Assembly (NCBI GenBank): GCA_051878795.1
Contig: JBJEKU010000065.1
Coordinates: 1-54,882, forward strand
DNA from: W1P20-047 sp051878795
GTDB taxonomy: Bacteria; Actinomycetota; Coriobacteriia; Coriobacteriales; Eggerthellaceae
DNA: 54,882 bases
Direction of reading: 5' to 3'
Shown here in pieces: positions 17,361 through 26,416 of the stretch (position 1 is its first letter; each line of letters begins with the position of its first letter). Below the pieces are notes generated by a model. It worked only from the letters and a program-made list of their open reading frames with translations, made no database searches and was not told where the DNA came from. The position numbers and the translations under genes are program-made.

Positions 17361-17385
17361 AAAAAGCGCCCGCGGATGCGGGCGC
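17361..17385 (-). terminator. Intrinsic terminator of fhs
   Basis: On the minus strand the perfect 8-bp stem GCGCCCGC/GCGGGCGC with an ATCC loop is followed directly by TTTTTCG. It lies about 60 bases after the fhs stop. Confidence 0.9.
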
Positions 17386-17444
17386 TTCGTGCTTTCGGCT
17401 TATGCTAGGCTGTCCGATCTTGCGGAAAGCCCGGTTGGAATGCC

Positions 17445-19112
17445 TTAGAACAGGCCGGTGATGCGGCCGGTCTCGTCGACGTCGATCTTGAATGCCGCAG
17501 GGCTCTTGCCCAGGCCGGGCATGGTCATGATGTCGCCAGTCAGGGCAACGACAAAGCCTGCACCTGCGGAAACCTTGATGTTGCGGACCTTGATGCGGAA
17601 GCCGCGCGGCGCACCCAGCTTGGTCTGGTCGTCGCTGAAGCTGTACTGGGTCTTCGCCATGCAAACGGGCATGTTGCCGAAGCCCAAACGCTCGAACTTC
17701 GCAATCTCCTTCAGGACCTTGGGTTCGAAATCGACGCCATCGGCATGGTAGACGCGCTTGGCGATGGCCTCGATCTTCTCGGTCAGGGACATGTCGTCGG
17801 TGTAGGCGAACTGGAAGTCATTGGGTTCTTCGACCAGGCGGATGACCTCTTCCGCAAGGGCTATGCCGCCCTCGCCGCCCTTTGCCCATACCTCGGACAG
17901 GGCAACGTTCACGCCCAGTTCACGGCACTTGCGCTCGACCAGGTCGAGTTCTGCCTTGGTATCGGTGGGGAACGCGTTGATCGCCACGACGGTGGGGAGC
18001 TTGTAGACGTCGATCATATTCTCGACATGCTGCAGCAGGTTGGGCAGGCCCGCTTCCAATGCCTCCAAGTTCTCCTCGTTCAGGTCCGCCTTGGCAACAC
18101 CGCCATGGTTCTTAAGAGCTCGGACGGTTGCAACGACGACGACTGCATCGGGCTTCAGGTTGGTCAGACGGCACTTGATGTCCAGGAACTTCTCAGCACC
18201 CAGGTCGGCGCCGAAGCCGGCCTCGGTGACGCAATAGTCGCCCAGCGCCATTGCCATGCGGGTGGCCATGATGGAATTGCAGCCATGCGCGATATTCGCG
18301 AAGGGGCCGCCATGGACGAAGGCAGGGGTGCCTTCCAGAGTCTGGACAAGATTGGGCTTCAGGGCGTCCTTCAGCAGTGCGGTCATCGCGCCCTCCGCCT
18401 TCAGGTCATGCGCGGTAACGGGCTCGTCGTCATAGGTGTAGCCGATGACGATACGGCCCAGGCGCTCCTTCAGATCGGTGATACTGGTCGCCAGGCAGAA
18501 GATCGCCATGATCTCGCTTGCAACGGTGATATCGAAACCGTCTTCGCGGGGGACGCCATGGGCGCGTCCGCCCAGACCGCAGACGATGTTGCGCAACTGG
18601 CGGTCGTTCATGTCGACAGCGCGCTTCCAGGTGATGCGGCGGGTATCGATGTTCAGCTCGTTGCCATTGTGGATGTGGGCGTCGATCATCGCGGCCAGCA
18701 GGTTATTCGCCGCACCGATGGCGTGGAAGTCGCCGGTGAAGTGCAAGTTGATGTCTTCCATGGGAACGACCTGGGCATAGCCGCCGCCCGCAGCGCCGCC
18801 CTTGATGCCGAAGACGGGACCCAGGGAAGGCTCGCGCAGCGCCACGACGACATTCTTGTCCAGACGGGAAAGGGCATCTGCCAGACCGACGGTGGTAGTG
18901 GTCTTGCCCTCGCCCGCAGGAGTGGGATTGATCGCGGTTACCAGGATGAGCTTTCCGGGCTTATGGTCCTGGTCGCGCAGCAGGTTGTAGTCGACTTTTG
19001 CCTTGTAATTGCCATACTGTTCCAGATAGCTTTCGGGAACACCCGCCTTCTCGGCGATTTCCTTGATCGGACGAGGCTGGCAAGCCTGCGCGATTTCGAT
19101 GTCAGTCAGCAT
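17445..19112 (-). CDS. fhs: Formate-tetrahydrofolate ligase
   Basis: This 555-residue cytosolic enzyme makes 10-formyl-THF from formate, THF and ATP, entering the one-carbon pool or the methyl branch of the acetyl-CoA pathway. The P-loop-like INPTPAGEGKTTTTVGLADA, REPSLGPVFGIKGGAAGGGY and AKTQYSFSDD are diagnostic. Start MLTDIEIAQ at 19112 is spaced 8 bases from AGAAAGGG; a GTG three codons upstream is the only alternative. It lies 64 bases behind coaX with its own strong terminator. No other acetogenesis genes are in the window. Confidence 0.97.
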   Translation of the reverse strand: MLTDIEIAQACQPRPIKEIAEKAGVPESYLEQYGNYKAKVDYNLLRDQDHKPGKLILVTAINPTPAGEGKTTTTVGLADALSRLDKNVVVALREPSLGPVFGIKGGAAGGGYAQVVPMEDINLHFTGDFHAIGAANNLLAAMIDAHIHNGNELNIDTRRITWKRAVDMNDRQLRNIVCGLGGRAHGVPREDGFDITVASEIMAIFCLATSITDLKERLGRIVIGYTYDDEPVTAHDLKAEGAMTALLKDALKPNLVQTLEGTPAFVHGGPFANIAHGCNSIMATRMAMALGDYCVTEAGFGADLGAEKFLDIKCRLTNLKPDAVVVVATVRALKNHGGVAKADLNEENLEALEAGLPNLLQHVENMIDVYKLPTVVAINAFPTDTKAELDLVERKCRELGVNVALSEVWAKGGEGGIALAEEVIRLVEEPNDFQFAYTDDMSLTEKIEAIAKRVYHADGVDFEPKVLKEIAKFERLGFGNMPVCMAKTQYSFSDDQTKLGAPRGFRIKVRNIKVSAGAGFVVALTGDIMTMPGLGKSPAAFKIDVDETGRITGLF

Positions 19113-19176
19113 GCAACACACCCTTTCTCATAAGTCCCCATCCTTCGATCCGGGGGCTTCAACTCATGGGAACATT

Positions 19177-19938
19177 CTACTTGGACGCATGCTCGAAGAT
19201 AAGCTTCAATCCCCATAAGGTCAGATAGGGGTTGATAATGGTTGGAACATCGCAAAGCGGCCCGATTATCCCCGAAAGGCCCCCGGTCACCACCAACGGC
19301 GCTTCGCACCCCATCTGCCTCCTGATCCTTCCGACCAAGCCATCGATGCGGGCAGCCTCCCCCAGCACCACGCCTGCCTGTATGGCCTCCACAGTATCGG
19401 CCCCTATCGCCGTACCGGGATCGGCAAGGTCTATTTCGGGGAGCTGGGCCGTGCGCTTCACCAGGGCGTCCATGGATGTGGCCAAGCCGGGAGCGATGAA
19501 TCCTCCCACGAACGCCCCATTCGTGTCGATCACCTCCGCATCGGTTGCGGTGCCCAGGTCCACGACCACGACGGGCTTGCCGTACAGATCGGCGGCGGCA
19601 ACGGCATTCGCAAGCCTGTCGGCCCCGCTTCCCTGGGTGCTCACTTCGAGCAGGCCTTCCAGATGCCGGGCCTGCACCACAAGGCATCCGACGGAAAAAA
19701 GGCTGCGCGACACCTTCTGCCACACCCCGCAAAGCGCAGGGACCACGCTGCCCAAGGATACCCCGTGAACCTGACCGGGATCTATTCCCTCCCCTTCGAA
19801 GAGGCTGCGCAGGATGGATTCCAGCTTGCTCGGAGTCATCGCATGATCGGTATCGACCCTCCATGAAGCAAGGAGCGCTTCCCCTGCATATACGCCGATT
19901 AGCGTCTGGGTGTTTCCCAGGTCGACGGCAAGTAACAT
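19177..19938 (-). CDS. coaX: Type III pantothenate kinase
   Basis: This 253-residue ASKHA-fold kinase phosphorylates pantothenate, the first step of CoA synthesis. It shows the phosphate-binding motif AVDLGNTQTLIGVY, GSGADRLANAVAA, VVDLGTATDAEVID and GGFIAPGLATSMDAL. The start MLLAVDLGN at 19938 is typical of the family. A GGGGGATG ribosome binding site lies about 10 bases upstream. It is divergent from the response-regulator gene and upstream of fhs. Confidence 0.95.
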   Translation of the reverse strand: MLLAVDLGNTQTLIGVYAGEALLASWRVDTDHAMTPSKLESILRSLFEGEGIDPGQVHGVSLGSVVPALCGVWQKVSRSLFSVGCLVVQARHLEGLLEVSTQGSGADRLANAVAAADLYGKPVVVVDLGTATDAEVIDTNGAFVGGFIAPGLATSMDALVKRTAQLPEIDLADPGTAIGADTVEAIQAGVVLGEAARIDGLVGRIRRQMGCEAPLVVTGGLSGIIGPLCDVPTIINPYLTLWGLKLIFEHASK

Positions 19939-20057
19939 GTGTTTGACATCCCCCTTTGGAACGAATGTCGGGTTTTCGCGTCTTGCTAATATACTACGCG
20001 TAAGAAAAGGACGGCGGACATGCGCCGCTTCGCCCCGAAATCGCAAGGAGGCTTCAA

Positions 20058-20750
20058 ATGAACGAGAGTCCCGCACGCATCCTGGCCGTTGACGACGAGC
20101 AGACCATCACCGATTTCGTCGGATACGCCCTGGAAAAGGAAGGATTCCAAGTCGATATCGCCTCGAACGGCGAAGACGCGCTGCGCCTTGCAACAGAGAA
20201 TGACTACGACCTCTTCGTGCTCGACATCATGCTGCCGGGTATGGATGGCTACGAGCTCTGCCGCAGGCTGAGGGCGAAGACCAACGCACCGGTGCTGTTC
20301 CTGAGCGCCCGCGATACCGAGCTGGATAAGGTGGTCGGCCTGGAAATCGGCGGCGACGACTACCTTGCGAAACCCTTCGGACTGCGCGAGCTGATCGCCC
20401 GCGTCCGTGCCCTGCTGCGCCGAAGCAGCGGGCAGATGCAACCCCAGGGCAACACCATCACCGCAAGCGGCATCACGCTCAACGAAGATGCGCATACCGC
20501 AACAGGCGAAAAGGGGCAGATCGACCTCACTCCCCGCGAGTTCGAATTGCTCGCTGCGCTTATGAAGCAGGCAGGCAACGTGGTTTCCCGCGAAGACCTG
20601 TTGCATGAGGCTTGGGGATGGGAATACCTTACCGAAACGAAGACGGTCGACACCCATATCAAGCGCCTGCGCGATAAAATCAACGCTGCCGGCTATGATT
20701 CCGGCATTGTGGAAACCGTACGCGGATACGGTTACCGCTTCCGCAAGTAG
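20058..20750 (+). CDS. OmpR/PhoB-family response regulator
   Basis: This 230-residue protein has a receiver domain (acidic pocket VDDE, phospho-acceptor Asp in LFVLDIMLPGMDG, Thr/Ser in LFLSARD, Lys in YLAKPFG) and a C-terminal winged helix (LTPREFELLAALMKQAGNVVSREDLL, VDTHIKRLRDKI, VRGYGYRF). The start follows CGCAAGGAGGCTTCAA. It is followed by its kinase after about 100 bases. Input signal and targets are unknown. Confidence 0.95.
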   Translation: MNESPARILAVDDEQTITDFVGYALEKEGFQVDIASNGEDALRLATENDYDLFVLDIMLPGMDGYELCRRLRAKTNAPVLFLSARDTELDKVVGLEIGGDDYLAKPFGLRELIARVRALLRRSSGQMQPQGNTITASGITLNEDAHTATGEKGQIDLTPREFELLAALMKQAGNVVSREDLLHEAWGWEYLTETKTVDTHIKRLRDKINAAGYDSGIVETVRGYGYRFRK

Positions 20751-20760
20751 CAATCTCCAC

Positions 20761-20780
20761 GGCCGGCATTTCCGCCGGCC
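20761..20780 (+). terminator. Hairpin between the response-regulator and kinase genes
   Basis: GGCCGGC (20761-20767) and GCCGGCC (20774-20780) form a 7-bp stem 10 bases after the response-regulator stop. No T run follows, so it is more likely a stability element or partial attenuator than a full terminator. Confidence 0.45.
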
Positions 20781-20852
20781 GCGCTTTCGCTGAAAGCCTT
20801 ACCCCACCTTCGAATCGAGGTAGACATCAAACGCCTCTCGACATTCTTCGCA

Positions 20853-21854
20853 ATGCTTTCGGGCCTGTTGGTCCTGCTTTCCTGTACCGTGCTCCTGCTG
20901 CTCATCATCCGGGCAGGGCGGTTCGATTTGCGTGCATTCTTCGCGGTCATCCCGCTTTCCATGCTCAGCTTCGTGGCAGCGCTCATCATCGGATCGCTTA
21001 TCGCAGACCCTCTCCAAAGCCTCTCCCGAAAGATCAAGGCAGCGCGTGCCGGAGATAACACCGTCGACTTCACGCCGAGGGGGGAGCTGTACGAGGCCGA
21101 CATGCTCGCCCAGGACTTCAAGGACCTGATGGCGCGCTACCAGAACCAATGCCAGGAACTCATCCGCAGGGAAAAGCAGGAAAAGCAATTCGTCGGAAAC
21201 GTCGCACACGAGCTGCGTACGCCGCTTACCGCCATCAGGGGAAATGCGGAGCTTCTGCTCGACCCCGATCTGCCCCCTGCGCTGCATGAGAAATTCTGCA
21301 ACACCATCGTCTCCGAAGCCGAAAGGCTTTCCCATCTGGTCAACGACCTTCTGACCATCCAGCACGTCGAGGAAGACAACCTGGTCACCGAAATGGAACG
21401 CGTGAACCTGAAGAACATCGCACAGGAAGCAGTGGACGCCCTTTCCCCCGTGCTTTCGGACAGGCAGGCGAACATAAGCATCACCGGCGAAGCCCCCGAT
21501 GTCCTGGGCAACCGCAACAGGCTCAAGCAGGTGGTATCGAACCTGGTCGACAACGCGAGCCGCTTCATCGAGCCCGGCGGCCACATCCAGATCGAGCTGT
21601 ACGGCATAGGGGAGAACTCGGTCATCGCCGTTACAGACGATGGCACGGGCTTTGGGGACGTCGAACCCAAGCTGCTGTTCGAACGCTTCTACCGCACCGA
21701 CTTTTCCAGAGCCCGCAATACCGGGGGAAGCGGCCTGGGGCTTTCCATCGTGAAATCCATCGTCGAAGCCCACGACGGTACCGTCGAGGCCTTCAACAGG
21801 CCCGAAGGCGGCGCCTGCTTCCTAGTCGCCATCCCCGCCATCCCCGCCGACTGA
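20853..21854 (+). CDS. Sensor histidine kinase, partner of the upstream response regulator
   Basis: This protein of 333 or more residues has two membrane segments near the N-terminus with almost no loop between them, so a small or membrane-embedded sensor. It continues with a HAMP-like linker (DPLQSLSRKIKAARAGD), the H-box QFVGNVAHELRTPLTAIRGN, the N-box VVSNLVDNAS, and the G1/F/G2 boxes DDGTGF, LFERFYRTD and GGSGLGLSIVKSIV. The ATG used here has no ribosome binding site and opens inside the first hydrophobic stretch. Codons upstream (IKRLSTFFA) would supply the expected basic N-terminus, so the true start is probably upstream and not ATG, GTG or TTG. Confidence 0.9.
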   Translation: MLSGLLVLLSCTVLLLLIIRAGRFDLRAFFAVIPLSMLSFVAALIIGSLIADPLQSLSRKIKAARAGDNTVDFTPRGELYEADMLAQDFKDLMARYQNQCQELIRREKQEKQFVGNVAHELRTPLTAIRGNAELLLDPDLPPALHEKFCNTIVSEAERLSHLVNDLLTIQHVEEDNLVTEMERVNLKNIAQEAVDALSPVLSDRQANISITGEAPDVLGNRNRLKQVVSNLVDNASRFIEPGGHIQIELYGIGENSVIAVTDDGTGFGDVEPKLLFERFYRTDFSRARNTGGSGLGLSIVKSIVEAHDGTVEAFNRPEGGACFLVAIPAIPAD

Positions 21855-21894
21855 TAGGGCGCAACGAATCCCCGCATCGCCCCAACGCCGCTTC

Positions 21895-22290
21895 TTACGC
21901 GGGACGGATGCTTATCACCAGATCGAAACCGCCACCGGCAACGGGAAGCACAACGGGCTCTTCCGCAACAGAAGCCGGAACCGAACCCGACCCGGCATCG
22001 GCAGGCGGCCTCAAACCGCACGACGACGATGCCATCGCCCCTGCAATCCCTCCATCGGACCCGGAAAGGACGCCTGAAGCGCCAGGTACCTGGGAACGCG
22101 CACCTTCTTCCATCGATGCATTTGGAACAGACCCGGATTCCCGGAAAGCCGAAGGCCCCGTAGTAAGAACGCCTTCATCATCGCCCCTTTCGAAATCGGA
22201 CTCCTCGGGTTCCCCGAAGCGATGCATGCAGCCGAAGCATACATCCATGTCCTTGAAGCTGGTCGCCTTGCATACCGGACAGACCTTCAT
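21895..22290 (-). CDS. Zinc-ribbon hypothetical protein, last gene of the Tad operon
   Basis: This 131-residue protein opens with a zinc-ribbon pattern, CPVCKATSFKDMDVCFGCMH (two CxxC pairs). A Gly/Ser/Ala-rich linker follows, and a short hydrophobic C-terminus (VVLPVAGGGFDLVISIRPA). The start overlaps the DUF192 stop (ATGA) and has a GGGAGGATAGG ribosome binding site, so it is translationally coupled to the Tad operon. The C-terminal ~20 residues resemble an N-terminal strand of an FHA-type domain, but no such domain is present. Function unknown. Confidence 0.75.
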   Translation of the reverse strand: MKVCPVCKATSFKDMDVCFGCMHRFGEPEESDFERGDDEGVLTTGPSAFRESGSVPNASMEEGARSQVPGASGVLSGSDGGIAGAMASSSCGLRPPADAGSGSVPASVAEEPVVLPVAGGGFDLVISIRPA

Positions 22291-22610
22291 CCTATCCTCC
22301 CATCAATCGAAGCTGGAACATAAGCCGAAAACGATTGCAAGCATTGCCCCTGCTCATACCAAGACCCACCTGGAACGCTGATGCGTTCGATCACCGCGCA
22401 GGCATCCTTGCAGCGCAGCACCCTGAACGGGGCAAGGCCGCGCTTTGCCAGCAGCACCGACCCGAAGCGGTCGATGAATGCAACATCGATGCTCCGCTCC
22501 ATCCCGAAGGTATGGATGCTGCGGCAGGGACAGATAAGCATCTCATCACGGAAATCCCTCCTGAAAAGCAAACCCCTCATCCTCGAAGGCAGGCTGCAGG
22601 CAAACCTCAT
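22287..22610 (-). CDS. DUF192-family protein in the Tad operon
   Basis: This is a protein of about 107 residues with the DUF192 core: CRSIHTFGMERSIDVAFIDR, GSVLLAKRGLAPFRVLRCKD and a VIERISVPGG-like end. DUF192 proteins are small single-domain proteins of unknown function, often periplasmic, but no signal peptide is seen here. The start at 22610 is placed 8 bases after GGGGAG; two other ATGs just upstream overlap the preceding gene. The DUF192-in-Tad-locus arrangement suggests a pilus-associated role, which is inferred. Confidence 0.72.
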   Translation of the reverse strand: MRFACSLPSRMRGLLFRRDFRDEMLICPCRSIHTFGMERSIDVAFIDRFGSVLLAKRGLAPFRVLRCKDACAVIERISVPGGSWYEQGQCLQSFSAYVPASIDGRIG

Positions 22611-22615
22611 CGCCA

Positions 22616-23170
22616 TCACTCCCCATCGCATGTATAGGCAATCCAAAGGGATGCCGACTCCGGCATCTGACTGCAGGAAACGAAAGCCCATCGGTATTTC
22701 CCTTGGGACTTGATGAATGTCCTGCCGCTTGAACCGCTCCCCTCATCGGCAAGGACCCAGCCGCGGGATTGCAGGGCTTCGGACGCCCTGGCAAGGACAT
22801 CGGTGGCATTGCCCGTACAGGCCATTCCCACCACCCCTTGGGCGCTGTAGGTTTCCACGCAGCCTATTTCCGATGGATCGATTGCTTCCTGAGAAAAGGA
22901 ATCGGGAAGCACCCCCACCTGATATCCGGAATAGCCATCGAGCAGCTCGAAGAGACGGAACGGGAGCCCCTGGGCATCGTCCGCCTGAAGGGAAACCTGC
23001 TGCACCCCCGCCTCGAATCCCGCATTTTCCATGAGCTCCGGCTCCCTAGCCTGCGCTTCCTTGGAGGTAATGCAGCCATACCCCAAGAGCAGGAGGCTTG
23101 CCAGGGATGAAGCAAGCGTAAGGATGGATAAGATCAACCTGAGTTTCCAGGTATCGCGCTGTTTTCTCAT
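22616..23170 (-). CDS. Membrane-anchored hypothetical protein of the Tad operon
   Basis: This 184-residue protein has a basic N-terminus and one membrane segment (LILSILTLASSLASLLLLGY), followed by an extracytoplasmic domain of about 150 residues with four or so cysteines and no recognised motif. The start overlaps the previous stop (ATGA). Fused position between pseudopilin and DUF192 genes suggests a pilus assembly accessory. I do not recognise the family. Confidence 0.7.
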   Translation of the reverse strand: MRKQRDTWKLRLILSILTLASSLASLLLLGYGCITSKEAQAREPELMENAGFEAGVQQVSLQADDAQGLPFRLFELLDGYSGYQVGVLPDSFSQEAIDPSEIGCVETYSAQGVVGMACTGNATDVLARASEALQSRGWVLADEGSGSSGRTFIKSQGKYRWAFVSCSQMPESASLWIAYTCDGE

Positions 23171-23754
23171 GCAATCGCCCCCGGTCTATACGGATCGACA
23201 ACCATGCTTACTTGATGTTTCAACGGGGATATGCGAACTCCGAAGACGTTTCCCGAAAAGCTCCTTCCGAACAGGGTCGGCGTGAAACCCAGAGTCGCCG
23301 TATACCTGGCATGACCCAAAGACGTCCCGGAAGCCTCTACTTCCACCTGCAGCCATTCCCTATCGAACGATGCCTGCAATTCCGACTGGATATCAGCCGC
23401 AAGCTGACCGCTCCCTTTTCCATACGCCGGCGCGGCGGCATGAACGCAAATGGACTGACGCGCCAAGCGATCGAAGGAAGCGCATTCCGAAAAGAAGAGC
23501 AACGCGTTCATCGCCACAAGGGCGACGGCGAGCATCGCGGGGAATGCAACGACGAATTCGACGGTCATCTGCCCTGCGCAACCCTTCCGTGCCCAACGTA
23601 AGCCGCGCCTTTGCCTCGTCGGAAGCCGGCAATCATGCAGCACACCCCCTCCAGCAGCACCGCCGGACGGGCTGCGCGCATGTCCGCCGCAAGCGGATCC
23701 TGCCGACGACGCAGGCAAGCATCGCTTCAAGAAGCCCGATAGGTAAACGCTCAT
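23167..23754 (-). CDS. TadE-like pseudopilin
   Basis: This 195-residue protein carries a class III prepilin-type motif, CAG-QMTVE, with Glu at +5 of the inferred cleavage, then the hydrophobic FVVAFPAMLAVALVAMNALLFF. The start MSVYLSGFLK at 23754 overlaps the upstream stop (ATGA) and has GAAGGAG just before it, which gives an unusually long Cys- and Arg-containing leader of about 60 residues before the cleavage motif. The mature domain is predicted extracytoplasmic. TadE-like proteins help assemble Flp pili. Confidence 0.8.
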   Translation of the reverse strand: MSVYLSGFLKRCLPASSAGSACGGHARSPSGGAAGGGVLHDCRLPTRQRRGLRWARKGCAGQMTVEFVVAFPAMLAVALVAMNALLFFSECASFDRLARQSICVHAAAPAYGKGSGQLAADIQSELQASFDREWLQVEVEASGTSLGHARYTATLGFTPTLFGRSFSGNVFGVRISPLKHQVSMVVDPYRPGAIA

Positions 23755-25910
23755 TTCCACTCCTTCGTCGATGAAACGCTGTCGGTCAGATCCTGCAATC
23801 GGGAAAACACCGCCCCGAGAGCCGAGGCGCTTACATCCTTGACGGCAGGGGGGAGCGCGATGGAAAAGGGCATCGATTCCGTATCGACCCCAAGAAGCTC
23901 GATAGAGGCGATGAGCAGCCTTTCCTCGGCGGCAATCGCCTGGTCTGTCGCGAACGACCCCAGCCCCCCAAGCGCTGCAGACAAGGGGGAGCCCGAAGCA
24001 GGCACATGGGCAAATGCCGCCTTCACGCTCAGAATCGCCTGGGAAAAACCGCTCGAATCCGCCTCCATCACGCGGCTCGTGTTGACTATGACCGGTTTGT
24101 ACGAATGGAGCTGGGCGGGCTCGAGCCCGACGCCGGCGATCAAGTCCTCCAGCTTCCTGGAAGCCCATGAACCCAAGCCGCTCTTGCCCACCAGGGGCAA
24201 CCGGTCGAGCGCGTCTTTCACTCCACCGACCAGGGCATCGTGTCCGTCCGTATAGGCCATCAGCAGAGAAGACCAGAGGCGCATGACGATCGGGGTGCTG
24301 CCGGATCCGCCCATGCTCCGGGAAAACCCGCTCAGAAAGTCAGTGATCACCGTCTCGGTCTCGCTCGAGTCGTCTTCGGCAAGCGTCGCCCCGGCGATTG
24401 CCGCCCTGGCTCCAAGGCTTCCCGTTCCCTGCACGAAGCCAGCGGGGAACAAAGAACCCGTGGAAACCCCATCCACGCAGGCCACGATGGCAACGGCTCC
24501 GAACTTTCCGGGCGGATCGACCTCGATCCTGGAAGCCACCACCTGATTTGCCAGCTCCTTCAAACGCTCGAGCAGGCCGCCCGCCTTCTCCTCAACCTCG
24601 CGCTTATGCGGACCGAGCCTGTCCATCGCTTCCTGATACTGCCCTGCGGCCTGCGCAACCTGCAGATAGTGGTATTCGAAACCGTTGCTGATGCTCGAAG
24701 ACGCCGAGGCAACGGAACCCACGCTACTTGCCGAGAATCCGCAGGAAGGGCAGGTCTGGAAGCCCGATTCCTCCATCTGGGAAACAGATCCGGTTCCCGC
24801 ATCCTCCTGCTCCTGCGCCGTCGGGCACCCGGACCAGGCATGCATCACCAAACGACCTGCCCGGTTCCTGGAAACGGGATAGACGCGATCCGTGTACAGG
24901 CGGGTAGCGCGCATCTGGTCGATGTTCTTCGGAAGCGTCGGGAAGTACGCCTCGAAGGAATCCGAATCCTCGATGACGAAACCCCGTCCCATCTCTTCAA
25001 CGGCGAATTCGTAGAAGTTGCGGCGTATCGCGGACCTGGCCTGTTCCTCCACCGATCCATCGGCGGGCGCCTCGTTTTCCAGTCGCTTCGAGTAATACGC
25101 CTGCGCACGTTTCAAGGCGACGGAGAACGACCAGGAATCCACGCTCCTGTAAATGGGATTCATGGATCCCGATAGGCCCGCTAGGCTTTCCGCCCTCTGG
25201 TACATGCAATAGTTGGGATCGTTCCCACAATCCGCCATGAACGCGGCCTTCTTGTATTCCAGGGCATCCTGGGCGGCATCTTCCGCCTCTTCGGCCGATT
25301 CGCGTATCCCATCTGCCTGCCCTTCGATATCCCTCATCGCCTCTTCGGTGCCCTCGGCTTCAGGAATCGCGATTTCGGTACCCTGAAAGGGAAGAAGGAC
25401 CGCGCAACCCATATACGGACCCTCTTTCCCGCTGTTCGCGCTCGCAATGGAATAGGCTTGGGCGCACGCGATGAAGGGCAGCATCTTCTGAAGCTGGTTC
25501 AGGCCCTTCGAAGCCTTCTGGGCAAATGCGTTACGAGCCTGGAATATCTTGGCGGCGGCAGCCTCCAATTCGACGGAAAGGCCCGCGGCGAGGGGAACGC
25601 ACATGCATGCCACCCCCAAAGCCGCCACGCAGATTCCCGTCAAGGACATGGAAAGCACCACGGCATCGCAGATATTCGCGACGATATAGAACGAGGCGAC
25701 CTGGTTTTCTGCAGCCAAGGCAGCAGCATCCGCGACGTTCTGGATATCCGCAGATGCGGACTGCACGCGTCCCACTTGGGCGGATGTGAAGATCAGGGCT
25801 AGGGTGAGCAGCATAGCCAACACCATGCCTACAGTTGAAAAGCCCCCATCATCCTCGAAGAACGGCCTCTTTCGGACGTTTCGTCCGGATGGTTTTCCAA
25901 GCAACATCAT
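23751..25910 (-). CDS. Large TadG-like pilus-associated protein
   Basis: This 719-residue protein has an N-terminal hydrophobic segment after DDGG (FSTVGMVLAMLLTLALIFTS) and then ADIQNVADAAALAAENQV, the signature of TadG/TadE-type Flp-associated proteins. The usual Glu at +5 is Gly here. A second hydrophobic region (IVANICDAVVLSMSLTGICVAALG) follows. The rest is a long extracytoplasmic region of helical and acidic stretches, with a CPSCG motif near the middle (FQTCPSCGFSAS). The start MMLLGKPSG at 25910 is 9 bases before the tadE stop, with GGAGGG 13 bases upstream. A role as pilus tip or wall anchor is possible but not shown. Confidence 0.8.
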   Translation of the reverse strand: MMLLGKPSGRNVRKRPFFEDDGGFSTVGMVLAMLLTLALIFTSAQVGRVQSASADIQNVADAAALAAENQVASFYIVANICDAVVLSMSLTGICVAALGVACMCVPLAAGLSVELEAAAAKIFQARNAFAQKASKGLNQLQKMLPFIACAQAYSIASANSGKEGPYMGCAVLLPFQGTEIAIPEAEGTEEAMRDIEGQADGIRESAEEAEDAAQDALEYKKAAFMADCGNDPNYCMYQRAESLAGLSGSMNPIYRSVDSWSFSVALKRAQAYYSKRLENEAPADGSVEEQARSAIRRNFYEFAVEEMGRGFVIEDSDSFEAYFPTLPKNIDQMRATRLYTDRVYPVSRNRAGRLVMHAWSGCPTAQEQEDAGTGSVSQMEESGFQTCPSCGFSASSVGSVASASSSISNGFEYHYLQVAQAAGQYQEAMDRLGPHKREVEEKAGGLLERLKELANQVVASRIEVDPPGKFGAVAIVACVDGVSTGSLFPAGFVQGTGSLGARAAIAGATLAEDDSSETETVITDFLSGFSRSMGGSGSTPIVMRLWSSLLMAYTDGHDALVGGVKDALDRLPLVGKSGLGSWASRKLEDLIAGVGLEPAQLHSYKPVIVNTSRVMEADSSGFSQAILSVKAAFAHVPASGSPLSAALGGLGSFATDQAIAAEERLLIASIELLGVDTESMPFSIALPPAVKDVSASALGAVFSRLQDLTDSVSSTKEWK

Positions 25911-25918
25911 AGAATCGA

Positions 25919-26416
25919 TCAATCCCTCCCATGAACCCAGGACTCCGGGCTCGCTCCATTCGAAGACGCGGAAACCCATTCGGGATGCGCCTGGGCTTTC
26001 TGGACCACGCGGACCTGGATGCTCCCATCTGACGAGGCACCCGCAATGGGGCCCAGGATGTTCAGGGGAAGCGGGCGGATCCGATTCGTTATCTCCACCT
26101 GGACCACCTGCGAGGAATCGTCCCCGCTCAACACGATCCGGTAGCTGCAACCTCCTTCATGGATATGGAAGAGATCCTGTTGGGGAATCGCCCCTAACCG
26201 CCTGCGGATCAGTTCCTCGCAACGCTCCTTCGATGAATCGGCGGAACCCGTGCTCGTGGCGAGCATGCGGCAGCCCTCTGCAGCCGCATGGTTCATCACC
26301 ATGCGGTCGTACAGGATGATCCCAGGCTGCAACAGAACCATCATCACGATGAAGAGCACGGGGATGAGGAAAGCCGCCTCCACGGTGGCCTGCCCGGAAT
26401 CAGTACGCCAGAACAT
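25919..26416 (-). CDS. TadE-family pseudopilin
   Basis: This 165-residue protein opens MFWRTDSG-QATVEAAFLIPVLFIVMMVLLQP, a textbook TadE motif with the prepilin cleavage site after Gly and Glu at +5. The mature part is extracytoplasmic. I chose the ATG at 26416 because AAGGTG lies 9 bases upstream; an earlier in-frame ATG lacks a signal. It overlaps the preceding gene by 17 bases. Confidence 0.85.
   Translation of the reverse strand: MFWRTDSGQATVEAAFLIPVLFIVMMVLLQPGIILYDRMVMNHAAAEGCRMLATSTGSADSSKERCEELIRRRLGAIPQQDLFHIHEGGCSYRIVLSGDDSSQVVQVEITNRIRPLPLNILGPIAGASSDGSIQVRVVQKAQAHPEWVSASSNGASPESWVHGRD

Noticed and set aside
22616..22691. Longer DUF192 start overlapping the preceding gene
   Set aside because: Upstream ATGs are too close to or lack a ribosome binding site; the ATG at 22610 is better placed.
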